Assembly (NCBI GenBank): GCA_037355855.1
Contig: CM074761.1
Coordinates: 4,049,346-4,113,345, forward strand
Length of the DNA: 64,000 bases
Source of the DNA: Pseudo-nitzschia pungens
Lineage: Eukaryota > Bacillariophyta > Bacillariophyceae > Bacillariales > Bacillariaceae
Direction of reading: 5' to 3'
Positions 22,358 to 38,127 of this stretch are shown here, piece after piece. The notes beneath the pieces were generated by a model. That model was not told the DNA's origin. It searched no databases and worked only from the letters and a program-made list of their open reading frames with translations. The number at the start of each line of letters is the position of its first letter. Position 1 is the stretch's first letter. Made by a program: the position numbers and the translations under genes.

Positions 22358-24252
22358 TCATAATTCAGGTAGGAGCTGTACCTTGTACATTCTATTCCAC
22401 ATTTTTCTTCAATCGGCAGCATATTTGAAGAGAACCAAATGGTTAGCAATTTTTGCAGAGGACTTCCTGAAACTTCCTTCGGAGAACAGTGTCACGATGA
22501 CTAATATGAACGATACGAAAGCCAACGAAAAATCTCGACACTCACCCTGTGACATACAATACATCTGGATCTGCTGAAATGGAAATGCCATTCAGGACAT
22601 CTGCTCCACTTCCTCTCCTCTCCGAAATCGGCCATAATGAGCTAAAATCTTTGCAACATAAAAGTGAGATCATCATGATTACACGTAGCTGGCAAATGCA
22701 CGTAAGAACGCAGACAAAAACATGATGCAACGTACTATATTCCTTTTCCACTATCCCTGTTTCTGGATCGATCACCAATATCACATCTTCAAACCAGATG
22801 TTTGCAAGGACGCGTCCACGCCAGAATTCGATTTCATTCATTTCCAAGGCTCTGGATCCGTTCATTCTGTTCACTCCCACTCTCCTTATTTCTTTCATAG
22901 TTCTCGGATCCCAGAAGTGCAGATTTGCGCTTCCATCCGTGACGATCAACTCGTCTTTGCAACGATCCCACGTGATACCCCAGCCCTGATTTACAGTGGT
23001 TTCGAAATGGAATTCGTCGATTTGTGCAAGAGTGCTCAATATCATATTTAAAACCACGCTGAGACTTCCACGTTACTTGAACCAGTTCATCTTTGTAGTA
23101 AGTTATACCTTCTGCAAACACACTCGGTGTCATCGCGACCTTTTTTTCTACATTGGCAGTTTCTGAGTCCAAGATCCGAACTGTTGATTGCCCTGTGGGA
23201 ATCCAAAAGAGCGTTCAGATTCTTTCTAAACAAAATAGTGACCAATGCTTGCAGAACAATGGAGAATGCAAATCAACCGAGAGAGCATGATTCACTCACC
23301 GTACTTTCCCGCACTTTCAAAGAGTGTCCCCTTAGCATAAGTCAGTCCCTGCCTGTACATACGAGATTCGTTATCGAGAAAGTAGCATCAGTGTCGAAGT
23401 GAGTGTCGTCAACAACTTCTTCTTGAATTGGTGTGAAGATGTATTCGCGCCCAGGTGAACTTTGACTTACGTGAATGACTGCTGGTCATGATTCATTTGC
23501 CCAACAACTTTGAACATTCTTCCATCGGCCCTGCTGATTCTCACTTCGTGCCATTCCTTGTAACGACTCAAATCTTCACAATATACGTCTTTGTCATCGA
23601 TTCCAGCAATTATTGTGGTCAGATCTTCATTCTTTTCGTCGTTGTTTCCTTTCGATTCGTCCGGCGCCGTGGAGACATTGTCGATTTTGCTTTCCGAGCC
23701 ATCGGGTTCGTCAGAACTCTCACCGGTGCCTGGATCGCCGCCAGAGCACCTGTTGCAAGCAACCGGACAATGATTTTGAACTCTCTTTATGCGACAGGCG
23801 CTATCCGTGGTGTTGTCCAACCCAATCACAGTTCTTTTCGGGTAGGTCGCCTACACGGAAATCAGGATCATCAATGCAATCTCCGGATTCTTTCTCACGG
23901 TTGTCGACTTCTTCACCGCTGGATTCTCCGATCTGTAATCCTTGGATCGTGTCGTCGGGATCGACTGCTTCATTCTCCTCGTCCATTTCCCAAAAGGGAT
24001 CCTACCGTTTCCTCCTGCGACAGGTAAAACCTATCCAATATTACGGCAAGCAGTCCCAATCAAAAGGAAAAGTAGGACTATGATTCGACACTGAGTCATA
24101 TTCGTACGAGAATGAATCTTTCGTTCCGACCCATTCTGCATGGCTCCTTGGTCGTGAATCGGATGTTTGACTCTGTCTTCGTCATCGTGCTCCTCCGATA
24201 CGATCGCTTCGGAATGACCGAGAAGATCGTTCATTTCTATCTCGTGACTCAT
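22358..24252 (-). CDS. Membrane-anchored ShK-like plus glutaminyl-peptide cyclotransferase, multi-exon with frame breaks
   Basis: The catalytic half is the plant/bacterial-type glutamine cyclotransferase beta-propeller, which converts N-terminal Gln to pyroglutamate. Exons 23471 (end), 23300-23352, 22736-23192, 22546-22648 and 22358-22406 splice in phase. They carry HDQQSFTQGLTYAKGTLFES, ITYYKDELVQVTW, NQGWGITWD, SDGSA-like TDGSANLHFWD, MNEIEFWRGRVLANIWFED and SLWPISERRG, ending GKMWNRMYKVQLLPEL. Upstream are a cytosolic acidic N-terminus (ATG at 24252), one hydrophobic span (CRIIVLLFLLIGTA), an acidic linker, and a Cys-rich ShK-like domain (DCIDDPDFRVGDLPEKNCDW ... CPVACNRC). This implies a type II protein with a lumenal or extracellular cyclase. 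Two coding blocks are interrupted by one surplus base: within the ShK domain (23802-23823) and between KYD and STLAQIDEF (23035-23043). The junction near 24005-24035 is also unresolved: no canonical intron fits there, and the frame changes once or twice. Confidence 0.82.
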
Positions 24253-26103
24253 GTTTGTTCCTCCAACTTCGGTCACAAATCAGCGATCAAGTGCGTTTGT
24301 TGTTGTCGCAACGTTTGGACAGATGCTCTCGGGAGGTGTCGTTTGTGTTGGTGCCGACCGCTTCGTGATACTAGAGATGTTGTGAGAACCACAACGAAAT
24401 CCAATCACACTGCAAGTGTTCCTTGTTACCTTCCTCGCAAGTGATCTTTTTTCATCTTCTACGGTTATTACGATATTCACATCTCCTATCGAAATCAGAA
24501 CAATTATTCTACCGATAAATAATCTCCTCTAACGTAACGTACACGTAAGTTACATAATCTTACCGGTACCAATACCATTTGTACGTCCACAATACAACAA
24601 CATAAGCATGGGTACGGGGGGTATTGAGTATGTACGGTACATACCTGTTATACTCCGGGCGCACATACTGTATCGTTTCCTCCGCGCCAGGGACCTGGGG
24701 CCTGTTGATGATTCATTCTACGGTAACCTTAACCTTACGAGGTAAAAAAACCTTATTTTACCGTACAGCTGAAAAAAATGAGCACGAAATTGTCGCAAGT
24801 CGGAATATGATGTTGTTGCACGAAATAAGGTTACCTTGTAGTAGTAATTACTTATTCAAAAAGTAAGGCTTCGTAATTACTACTACTACAACCGTAAGGT
24901 TACTTCGTATTTTACTGCATGAAAAGTGGTATCACTACGATGAACGAAGTAATCTTAGTTTTTTTAATTAAAAGCGCGTTACGCTTGCTTTTCAAAATAA
25001 TAGATAAGTAGTTTAGACAAACAAGTTTCATCGATTTGATGTAATGTGGAGGCGACCGATCAGATCCAGAATTGCATACCAGCAGATTTGGATACCGTAC
25101 CGGTAAGGTTAGTTCATAGCATCAACCATCATTTCGATTGACTTCACACGCACTAATAAACGGTATCTAGTCTAGGATCAAGGTGCATGGAAGGACTATC
25201 ATCTCGTGAAAGCGTACCGTACGAGTAAGAGTACAAGTACGAGTAGGTTTGAGTAAGGTTAACCTTACGTTGTTAGATTGAACCCTGATGAACTATTTTT
25301 TGTTGAGATGACGATGATAAAGCATCGAACTCAGTTTTCGACCCGAAATTTCCTGTTCTAACGGTGCAAATAACCGCTTCATTGTTGCAAGAGCCTTTTC
25401 GGGATCACAAATTATCAGTGCCTACCATACTAAACATTCCGTGCTAAATACGGAATTCTGGTACCCATACCAGCACAACCTACGTCTCCAGTCTTACCGT
25501 AGATCGTACGAGCATTTCGTACCAGCGAGTTTCAAGTTCGAAAGTTGAGCGAGTTTGTGACACAAAAAACAGCGCGATACTATTTCGGACCTCTATCTTC
25601 ATACGCGTAAGATGTGCGTTACGCCTGCCACTGTTGGCAACTTGAAAAGCATGCCCTGTTTAGCACCATTCCTTCTAATTAGGCTTGCATTCTCTTCGTC
25701 TTCGCCCTAAATACTTTCGTTTTGTTAGAGCTCGGAGGTTTCTCTTAGCATTCACTATCGCATTACTGTATGGGAAAGGAGTGTCAAATTTGTCACTCAC
25801 ATCCTCAACCCAAACCGATACATCAAACTATCAGCGGTCAGTACGAATCAATCATCTTCGATCACCTGTATCATGGTGACGAACCACGCCGGTTGTTCGA
25901 GTGATGGCCTCGTTGTCTAAGACGAGTGACTTCTCGAATGACCATGGTGATCGTTACAACCTTCCCCCGAATCGAATAGCTAGACACCGCACAATGTCTC
26001 GTGCCGAATCTGGCACGCAATTCTTCTTCTTCTTCTTCTGCTCCTGCTCACACCGCGATGTTGTTCTTCTTGCCACCTCTTTCACTCTTTCCACAGCGAC
26101 ACC
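24253..26103. other. Divergent intergenic region between cyclase and HMG genes
   Basis: No gene is recognised over 1.8 kb. The region is densely packed with TAC/GTA words: TACCGGTA at 24561 and 25098, exact GTAAGGTTAC at 24894-24903, and a perfect 16-bp palindrome GTAAGGTTAACCTTAC at 25253-25268. A short (TTC)n tract at about 26020-26038 lies upstream of the HMG start. Confidence 0.5.
25253..25268. repeat. Perfect 16-bp palindrome of the dispersed GTAAGGTTA word
   Basis: GTAAGGTTAACCTTAC equals its own reverse complement and is two overlapping copies of the word found singly in many other intergenic regions of this window. Confidence 0.9.
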
Positions 26104-27722
26104 ATGGTTAGCGCACGAGATGACGTTCTCGATCACGCGAAGCCTAGATCCAAGCTTCCGGTCATAAAGAGACCGACCAAGGTAAGACTTAACGTTGAAA
26201 ACGGTCGAAACAAATAATGCGACGGTCCCCGGGGTTTTCTGTCGTCGAGGTGATTCCTTGGAAAGTTCGTGACGCCGAATGATTATGAATCTCCGTCCAA
26301 CCAGTAGCATTGTTATTGTATTTGCTGTTAATAAATATTGTTGTTACTTTTAATGTTGTTATTCTTTGGGCACTAAGAAAAAACCAAAAGACAAGCCGAA
26401 ACGTCCCCTTAGTGCCTACAATTTTTTCTTCAAAGAAGAGAGAGAAAAAATCATCAAGGTCGTTCTGGCCGAGGACCCTTCAGCAGTCAAACAAGATCCC
26501 GACGACGAAGGCTTTCTCGACGAGGAAACGATCGGGCGTCTGAAAAAGGAGGGCGGAAAAGTCTCCTTTGAAGAAATGGGAAAGTGAGTAATTGGAGATT
26601 ATCATTTGCTTTCCAGACATTGCTGGTTCAGCGAACACCCAAGGCGAACTTTTTGCGCCGGGTTGTATCTAACAACCATGGTCTCGATGGATGCAACGTC
26701 CTTTCGTTTTGCTACCTTGTTTCGATTGTTTCTCTCTGTTAGAATCATAGGACAGCGCTGGAAGAACATTGATCCCGACAGGCTCCAGAAATATTCGGAA
26801 CTGGCGTCCGAGGACACGGAACGATACAAGACGGAGATGCAGGAATACAACGGGCGCCAGGAAGCCAAGATGAGAAGCGAAGCGATGAAACCCGCCGCCT
26901 CCTTTCCCGCCGGTTCCGCGGGTGTTCCGAACGATCGGGGCGTCGGTGTCGGGGCCTATCCCGATGCGCGGGGCGGGTACGGAGACATGGCCGGTGTTGG
27001 CTTTCCGGGAATGTCCTCGGGAGGCATGGGTCCGCCCGGTCCCGCGGGTCCGACAGGCATGGGACCGGGTGCCATGGGCGGTGGATACGGATATGGATAC
27101 GGCGACTTTTCTGGGTACGGGAATATGGGAATGAACCCCTAGTAAGTGGTGGTGGTGGTGGGTGCTGTTGTTGTTGTTGTTGTTGTTGTTGCTGGTTCTT
27201 GCTTTCAGTTCGGTTCGGTTCGTGCCGTTCACCCTTGCATTTTCATCTGATTTGGTGTTGTCTTTTTGTGTTTGTTTCTTGCGTGTTGCCCTTTTTCCAA
27301 ACTCCTGAAATTATCTTTGAATAAATAATAGTGGCGGAGGCATGCCAATGGGCTACGGTAACTATCCATCACCTCCAATGGATCCCCAAAACCCCTACGG
27401 AGGTGCATCGTATGGGTCCATGGGGATGATGGGTGCAAATGCTTATCAAGGCGGTATGCCAATGGGATAGTACGTTTTGTTTTCAAAACTCGTATGTTGC
27501 CACGCATCTTTTTGTCCTCCACAACAACACACTCACAAAGCTTTGTCTTGCAGTCCCGATCAATCGTATGGTGCCGGACCACCAATGGATCCGCAACAAC
27601 AGCAACCAACACCACCGGGATCTCATCCCAGCGGAACCGGAGGATACAACACCAGCCATGGCTACGGCGGTGGCCCTCCGCACCAGGGCAATTGGGGTCA
27701 AAAATTAAAGGACGAGTATTGA
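26104..27722 (+). CDS. HMG-box DNA-binding protein with Gly/Met/Tyr-rich tail
   Basis: Five exons splice in phase: 26104-26181, 26378-26583, 26743-27141, 27332-27469 and 27554-27722. A basic N-terminus leads into one HMG box (KPKRPLSAYNFFFKEEREKI ... FEEMGKIIGQRWKNID ... YSELASEDTERYKTEMQEY). The box has the conserved Pro, Phe, Trp and Lys positions for minor-groove binding and DNA bending. It contains an insertion of about 35 residues between helix 1 and helix 2 (KQDPDDEGFLDEETIG region). The rest is a low-complexity tail rich in Gly, Met, Pro and Tyr (GMGPPGPAGPTGMGPGAMGG) spread over three exons. The tail may drive condensation or protein contacts, which is inference. Intron 3 begins with a GGT then GTT triplet run. 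The likely role is chromatin architecture. Confidence 0.9.
27147..27192. repeat. GGT/GTT triplet microsatellite in an HMG-gene intron
   Basis: Several GGT triplets followed by eight GTT triplets, directly after the donor of the third intron. Confidence 0.85.
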
Positions 27723-28514
27723 ATGATACCTCTTCGTTCGTCAATTTCAAAATACAGAAAACAATACAGCATGTTCACATGTCATGGGGAGTGTGGAACG
27801 AAAATGAAACAACGCGGCAAACCGGGAACAATGGATTCGGAATTTTTCCGTTGTCTGCTACACATACATCACGAATAGCTAAAGCTGGAGACTCTAGCAT
27901 CTCACAATAAAAATAATTGGCATAAAATAAAAATAATAATAATCATAGATTTTTCTTGTCTCGATCGAGAACGAAGATGGAACGGCTACACGTACGCTAG
28001 AAAGTTAAACAATAACAATCATATTTTTACGAACTACACAAACTGGTACAAGTGCTTTAATCATAAATCATTAGGAAAAAAGGTTTCACAATATCAAGAA
28101 TCTCTGAATCATAAAATAATAATAATATATACGTAGTAATTTCATAATATTGTCATCACAGCTCTGGGCACTTACTAGTAGTACAACGACTTCAACGAGA
28201 GTTATGATGGGTTAGCTGACGTCTCTCTCTAGTGAACAGATTCTGTACTCGCAAGAGCCCTGATAATTCAACGTGATACTCTTTTCATCTTTCATTCCTA
28301 CCATTGACCAAACGTTGATGATCAAGATAACAAAAAAGGAGTTTTCCTTGACAAATGGTGCATGAAGTGGCGTCCCACAAACCGGGTACTACGACAAGCT
28401 ACCGGTACCTTCCGCGTTCAACGTACATACGTCATAGTTTTGAGAAAGATACCGATCAGACACTAAGTTACTCGTAATACGAAGTAATTCATTTTTCGAT
28501 GTACGCACAAGGTT
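27723..28514. other. Intergenic, no gene recognised
   Basis: This is the 3' UTR and flank of the HMG gene, AT-rich with several AATAAA-like stretches (27905-27950 and 28110-28130). TACCGGTA occurs at 28400, about 115 bp before the methyltransferase frame. Confidence 0.5.
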
Positions 28515-29588
28515 ATGGGCAACTTGGTTCCGCCAAAGGAAAACGACCCAAATGTCGTTTTGCGAAATACACAACAAGATACCTTCACCAAGAGAACCAT
28601 TGGGAACAAGATGTCGAGGAATCTAGCGTCCCTCTCTGCTGGAATTCTGCTTATCCATTTTGTCAAACTGGTAGCGTTCTCGGATGCTTTTTCTTTGGAT
28701 CCGTTGAAGAACAATGATTTTGGCACGAGTTCCTCATCCGAGTTGACTCGGCGAGAATTGTTGTATGCACCAATTGCTCTGGGAGGCGCTGTCGTTTACG
28801 GAAAAGTATTGTCGGATGCCGGGAAGAAATTGACCCGGGGAGAGTTTGCATATCCCGATGCCCACGAAGACAGAATGAAATCTACAATCAAAACAGCTGT
28901 CACAGCGTCTGTTCCTGCCGGTTCGGGTCTAGGGAAGAACAAAGACGAGGCATTGGAACGGCTTGGACGTCCGCTTCGAATATTAGAGGTTGGAACTGGA
29001 AAGGACGTCAGAGTGATACGGAGGGGCTTATACGAGGATGCTTTCGTCGACTTGTCATCGCTAGGTGTTGCAAAGGTTGAATTGACTGGCGTCGACATCG
29101 TTTCGCCGTCAACGGCAGCAATAAAAAGCGCTAGAGATGTGTTGTTGCGGACGAAAGAAAACAGCGACCTGGAAGTATCCTTTCAATTTGCTAAAGGCAG
29201 TCTTACTTCGGGCTTGGCCTTTCCAGACGGATATTTTGACTGCGTTGTTTGCTCGCTTACGCTTTGTTCCGTCGACGACCAAGTTGTAGCGTTGAATGAA
29301 ATCAAACGCGTATTGAAAGCTAAAGGTGGGTCGTTTGGTTACGTTGAACACGTTGCTGTGAACGCCGACGAACCTTATCGACTGCTCGAGCTCCAACAGC
29401 GGGCATTCGATGGGCTACAGCAAATAGTAGCTGACAATTGCCATCTGCACCGTTTCACCGAGGACAACATATACAGCATCTTTGGTGTTTCGGAAGGAGC
29501 AAGCACCGCGATTGCAAGAGAACGTTTTCTAATTGATGACATGTGGCCTGTTTCCTGTCAAACGAGTGGTGTTATTCAATTATTATAG
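28515..29588 (+). CDS. SAM-dependent methyltransferase, probably plastid/thylakoid-targeted
   Basis: A single exon of up to 357 residues. The more likely start is the ATG at 28611, because from there the protein opens with a signal peptide (LSAGILLIHFVKLVAFSDAF) ending in S-D-A-F|S. This is a good match to the diatom ASAF plastid-import cleavage motif. About 25 residues later a twin-Arg plus hydrophobic stretch (RRELLYAPIALGGAVVYG) resembles a thylakoid Tat or anchor signal. The methyltransferase domain has motif I LRILEVGTGKDV, an acidic motif II-like VELTGVDIVSPS, and the post-II block GYFDCVVCSLTLCSVDDQ followed by EIKRVLKAKGGSFGYVEHV. That is the METTL7/UbiE-like class I fold. The substrate is unknown (lipid, quinone or small thiol are possibilities). 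It converges with the aminotransferase gene, with 114 bp between stops. Confidence 0.85.
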   Translation: MGNLVPPKENDPNVVLRNTQQDTFTKRTIGNKMSRNLASLSAGILLIHFVKLVAFSDAFSLDPLKNNDFGTSSSSELTRRELLYAPIALGGAVVYGKVLSDAGKKLTRGEFAYPDAHEDRMKSTIKTAVTASVPAGSGLGKNKDEALERLGRPLRILEVGTGKDVRVIRRGLYEDAFVDLSSLGVAKVELTGVDIVSPSTAAIKSARDVLLRTKENSDLEVSFQFAKGSLTSGLAFPDGYFDCVVCSLTLCSVDDQVVALNEIKRVLKAKGGSFGYVEHVAVNADEPYRLLELQQRAFDGLQQIVADNCHLHRFTEDNIYSIFGVSEGASTAIARERFLIDDMWPVSCQTSGVIQLL

Positions 29589-29702
29589 CTCTGTTAAAAT
29601 AGAAGCTACAAGACTGCACACGTGCGCTACCGATAAAGTACTTCTTTCTGGGGTGCTCACTCCATGTCGGGGTCTTGAGAAGATAGTTGCTGTCAAATGG
29701 TT

Positions 29703-31652
<1,950 letters not shown>

Positions 31653-32402
31653 GTTGCGTGAAAATCAGAAGGAATATATTATGATGCGATAAGCTTGACT
31701 TGAAATTGTCTTTGCACCTTCTGCAGCTCAGGAGTTTGTGTGGTTTTGATGAACGATGGATAACGATTACAAGTATTTATGATGCAAGTTCGTATCCATG
31801 ATCCTGCAGCGGTATTTTTGATGACATAATTATTTTTAGGAAGTGATGATGATCGGTCTAGTCGATGTCTTCAGATGTCGCGGTAAGATCACAACGAATG
31901 AATTCGAATGAATGAATCCTAATACGTAATTTGATTGGCTGTTATCTTTGGGGATTGCAACCCGTCCATGACTGACTCTAAAGATGAGTCAAAACCCAGG
32001 TTTTGTAGGAGTAAGTTACTCGTAAGGTTACCGTCAAAGTTACCTGTTAAGGTTAGGTACCGGTAGGACAACTTTAATCAACTCTGTAATCAGCCCGTAA
32101 CTTTGACCACAATGTAGGGCCTGTCAGTCAAAGATGCAACAACATCATAGCCTTACAGAGAAGGAAAGCACATACTTGTACTTCGTGCTCGTATTATTCC
32201 TCGCTAGGCAAGAGCCAGATGCCAATTACATTAGCTACCGTAAGTTGAAAGTCATTCCGTATATATTGCGGTACGTGTAATCAAAACTAATGAGACAATT
32301 ATATCAACCATTAGGTATCCTTGATCCGTTGCAGTCAGGGGTTATCACGACCGATTATCTGTAAAAAACATCGTAGTAACCATCCTGGCTGACTCTCGAA
32401 AT
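31653..32402. other. Intergenic between aminotransferase and ADCK genes
   Basis: No gene is seen. The region contains an exact GTAAGGTTAC at 32022-32031 and TACCGGTA at 32058, with other TTAC/GTAA words between 32005 and 32070. Confidence 0.5.
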
Positions 32403-34373
32403 TCAAATTCTGCCAGGGTGCATCAAAAATGGCCTTGCGAAGGTTAACAAATCCAAATCTGGAGACAACGATCGGCCTAACCCTTCCAAAACCAGGGTAC
32501 TGATTACTACGCTTGCCATGGCGGGATCAATTTCCACGCCATGAACTCTGCACAAGTCCAAGACTCGACGCAACAACACACCGATCCGCACCGCCCCTAA
32601 TGTCAGTCCCTCTTTGCGGCGATCATGGAATTCCGATACGATTTCTCCGATTCCCTCTGAAAACATGTCTACGCCACCCGGAGTTTCACTGCATCTTTCG
32701 TATTTTGCGCGTTCCACCATAAGCCGCCCAGCTCGTTTCCCGTCATTGAAAACAACTGCCCGAAACAAGTCAACAAGATTCCTTCTGTCGTTTGGGGTTA
32801 GTGAAATGGCTATCCCAGCATCCAAAAATACGATTGACCTCTTCGTTTTCCTCTCGTCGTTTTCCATTTTTCCTTGCTGTCCTTCGGCTTTAACGGTTCT
32901 CCAAAAGGCATCCCACGGAGACGACGATACTGGTTCAAGTGTCGTCTTGACTAAAACATTGCCCTATATGGTTTGAAATTCGTTGGAAGAAAAGGCAAGA
33001 AGACGCAAGTGCGGTCAATTGAGGAAATCTAGGCCGAGGTATGAAAATCACCTCAGGAAAAAACCTTCTGAAACGAGACATTGAACACATACTGGATGTA
33101 GATCTCCGTGAATGAAATTGTCCACAAATACCATTTTCAGAAATGCACGAAGTAGTGGACCGGCCAACTCTTTTCGTCTATGCATGCCTTCTTCACTCGT
33201 ATCGAGGAGAAAGTGTGCTATTGGCACAGCATCATGAACATAATCTTCTAGGATGACACTGTGCGATGCCCAACCATCAACGGGTTGCGGGAAAATAATT
33301 GATGATTGCTCTTCTTGTTGTTGCGAATCTCTGAAAAAATTCGTTCTGAATATTTTAAGGTTTTCAGCTTCTGTTTTGAGATCAGCCTGATGGCGCAGCA
33401 CCACACTGAAATCCTCAACAGCCCTCGGTAAATTGAGCATTCTGATGAAAGTGATTGGAAGAGCATGCAGGCTATTTGCTACGATCTCTATGAACTCGAG
33501 ATCGCGGTCCACCAGGTCCTGAAAGCGCGGATGAAGGACTTTGATAGCCACTTCTCGTTTCGTTTCGAGATCTTGTGATTCTCCCGAGCCATACTTGACG
33601 GTGAGCGTGCCCCTGTACACTTGCGCGGCAGACCCGCAGCCTATCACTTCGTTGACAACCAAGCCCTTACTTTCATAGTCTCCAAAGGCTTGCGTCAAGA
33701 CTCGGCGGGTCCAATCCCAAGAATGAGGATAACCATTGTCGTGTAATATTGACAATCTATCGCACAACACAGGAGGGAAAATATCACGCCGGGTTGCCGC
33801 CCATTGACAGAATTTGACAGCTACAGGTCCCAACCCCTGGATGGCCTTGAGAGCGTAACTCCATGCCAGGTCGGAAATCATTGGAGTGTTCAGAAACTTG
33901 GTCGAAACCAGAGCAGCTGGGGTCAATATTATGAGAGGGGATAGACGTAAAATAACTTCGCTTGTCCGTATCGTAATGAAACAAAACCTGGATAGATCCC
34001 TCCAGCATTTTTGAAGCCATCGGATGATTCGATATAATATGCCGTTTGTTTTTGATGGACTTATACACAGAGGACTAGTTGCAATCCATCGCGTAGAAGC
34101 CGTTGACGATGATTCAGTTTCATCGGTCGGTGCTGTCAAAAGCAGATGTCTCTTACTCCGATAGTGGAAACATGCATCGCAACCCCATAGAAACATCGAT
34201 GATCCCGGCACAGTAGAAAAAGAAACAGCGCGATGCGGCAACAGTATTGAATGAGAATTGGTTTGATAGAAGGAATACCGGCCAAAGTCTCTCGTTGTCT
34301 GTCGAACGCCGGGTGGTACTCGTGTGAAGTTCCCAAGCACCGCTATGCGACGCACACTGGATCCTCTGAGCAT
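32403..34373 (-). CDS. ABC1/UbiB-family atypical kinase, ADCK2-like
   Basis: Two exons, 33093-34373 and 32403-32963, are joined in phase 0 by a 129-nt intron (GTATGT donor, TATAG acceptor), giving 613 residues. The UbiB family supports coenzyme Q biosynthesis and related lipid functions in mitochondria and plastids. Recognisable elements, in order, are a long basic/hydroxylated N-terminus with a hydrophobic stretch (PLIILTPAALVSTKF), the family KxGQ region read here as KFCQWAATRRDIF, the Ala-rich nucleotide loop (GCGSAAQVYRGTL), VAIKVLHP, LKTEAENLKIF, the catalytic HGDLHPGNVLV, and FLDAGIAISL in place of DFG. The QWAxTRxDLF form is the ADCK2 branch. The N-terminus suggests a mitochondrial location. 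It diverges from PRP43, sharing a roughly 650-bp spacer. Confidence 0.9.
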
Positions 34374-37152
<2,779 letters not shown>

Positions 37153-37320
37153 ATTGAAAGCATGTGAATGTCTTGAAGCAAACAGTTGTGGTGTCGTGAT
37201 CATCACTGGGCTCAAATTCACGGTGCCAAATCAGTAGCTAATATTTTTCAATTAGTCAATAGCCATGTTGATGAGGGATTATCGTAAATTACAACTACGT
37301 CAGACACATTTGTTGAGAAT

Positions 37321-38127
37321 CTAGTCTAATGTACCTGTTTCTATCACTGTCGGCGGTCCTCTTCGTTGTCTAGCCATCGCATGCAAAACCTCTAAAGAAG
37401 AAGCATCGAGTCTACCAATTACTCCTGAATTGAGAAGCAACGTTTCTTTCCATTCTTTTGGGGATTCTCCAACACGGACAATTGAAAATTTGGAACTGCC
37501 GTAACCTGGCCCGACAACAGGCACCGTCAACAGTACACCGGGATCATTTTCTACCACAGTGTACAGATCCCCATAATATTGACCACCGAAAGTTGAATGG
37601 CAGCATTCTGACTGGGACTTGGGATCGGTTATCAGTTGGTCAGCTCGTCCAATCCCATTTCGACCTCTTCCCTTCAATTGGTGGCTCCATCGATATCTAC
37701 CCATTCCATCTTCTACTGCAACCGGTGAGTAGTCAAATTCACAGCCTACGTAATGAGCTTTGGGATCGATTCCGCGGCGAGATCCCTTGGCAAGCTGAAT
37801 GATGTTTTCCGCATGTTTTGGAAGTGGTGAGGGATTTGTCATGTGGAAAATAAGTCTTCCAATGGGTTCATTTGCCACTTCAATATCGAAATAAATCGAA
37901 TCAGCGGAGAGGCTTCCCGGGGCACCACTATCGTTTTCCTCGAACGCACCATTTAGTTGCGTTGTCGTTTCTTCGTTATCAAAAATTCTCGATCGCCGAC
38001 CATAATGTGTCAGCACGTTGCAGGCATTCCATGCTAATGCACTTGGAACATGTGATGGCAGAAAAAATTGGACGGAAATGATACTGAATAGAAAACACAA
38101 TCGTCGAAGCGTCGGAGCATTTCTCAT
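37321..38127 (-). CDS. Divergent cyclophilin-type protein with plastid-like presequence
   Basis: A single exon of 268 residues. It opens with a signal peptide (LCFLFSIISVQFFLPSHVPSALA) followed by an aromatic residue (W), consistent with the diatom plastid-import motif or with secretion. The mature part starts with a cyclophilin-like strand (YFDIEVANEPIGRLIFHM), then PKHAENIIQLAKGSRRGIDP, where cyclophilins have their FxALCTGE block, and it ends with SSKFSIVRVGES, GVIGRLDASSLEVLHAM and TVIETGTL. The catalytic Arg/Phe signature of active peptidyl-prolyl isomerases (FHRxIxxFM) is replaced by GCEFDYSPVAVEDG, so isomerase activity is doubtful. It converges with PRP43 (168 bp). Confidence 0.82.
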   Translation of the reverse strand: MRNAPTLRRLCFLFSIISVQFFLPSHVPSALAWNACNVLTHYGRRSRIFDNEETTTQLNGAFEENDSGAPGSLSADSIYFDIEVANEPIGRLIFHMTNPSPLPKHAENIIQLAKGSRRGIDPKAHYVGCEFDYSPVAVEDGMGRYRWSHQLKGRGRNGIGRADQLITDPKSQSECCHSTFGGQYYGDLYTVVENDPGVLLTVPVVGPGYGSSKFSIVRVGESPKEWKETLLLNSGVIGRLDASSLEVLHAMARQRRGPPTVIETGTLD

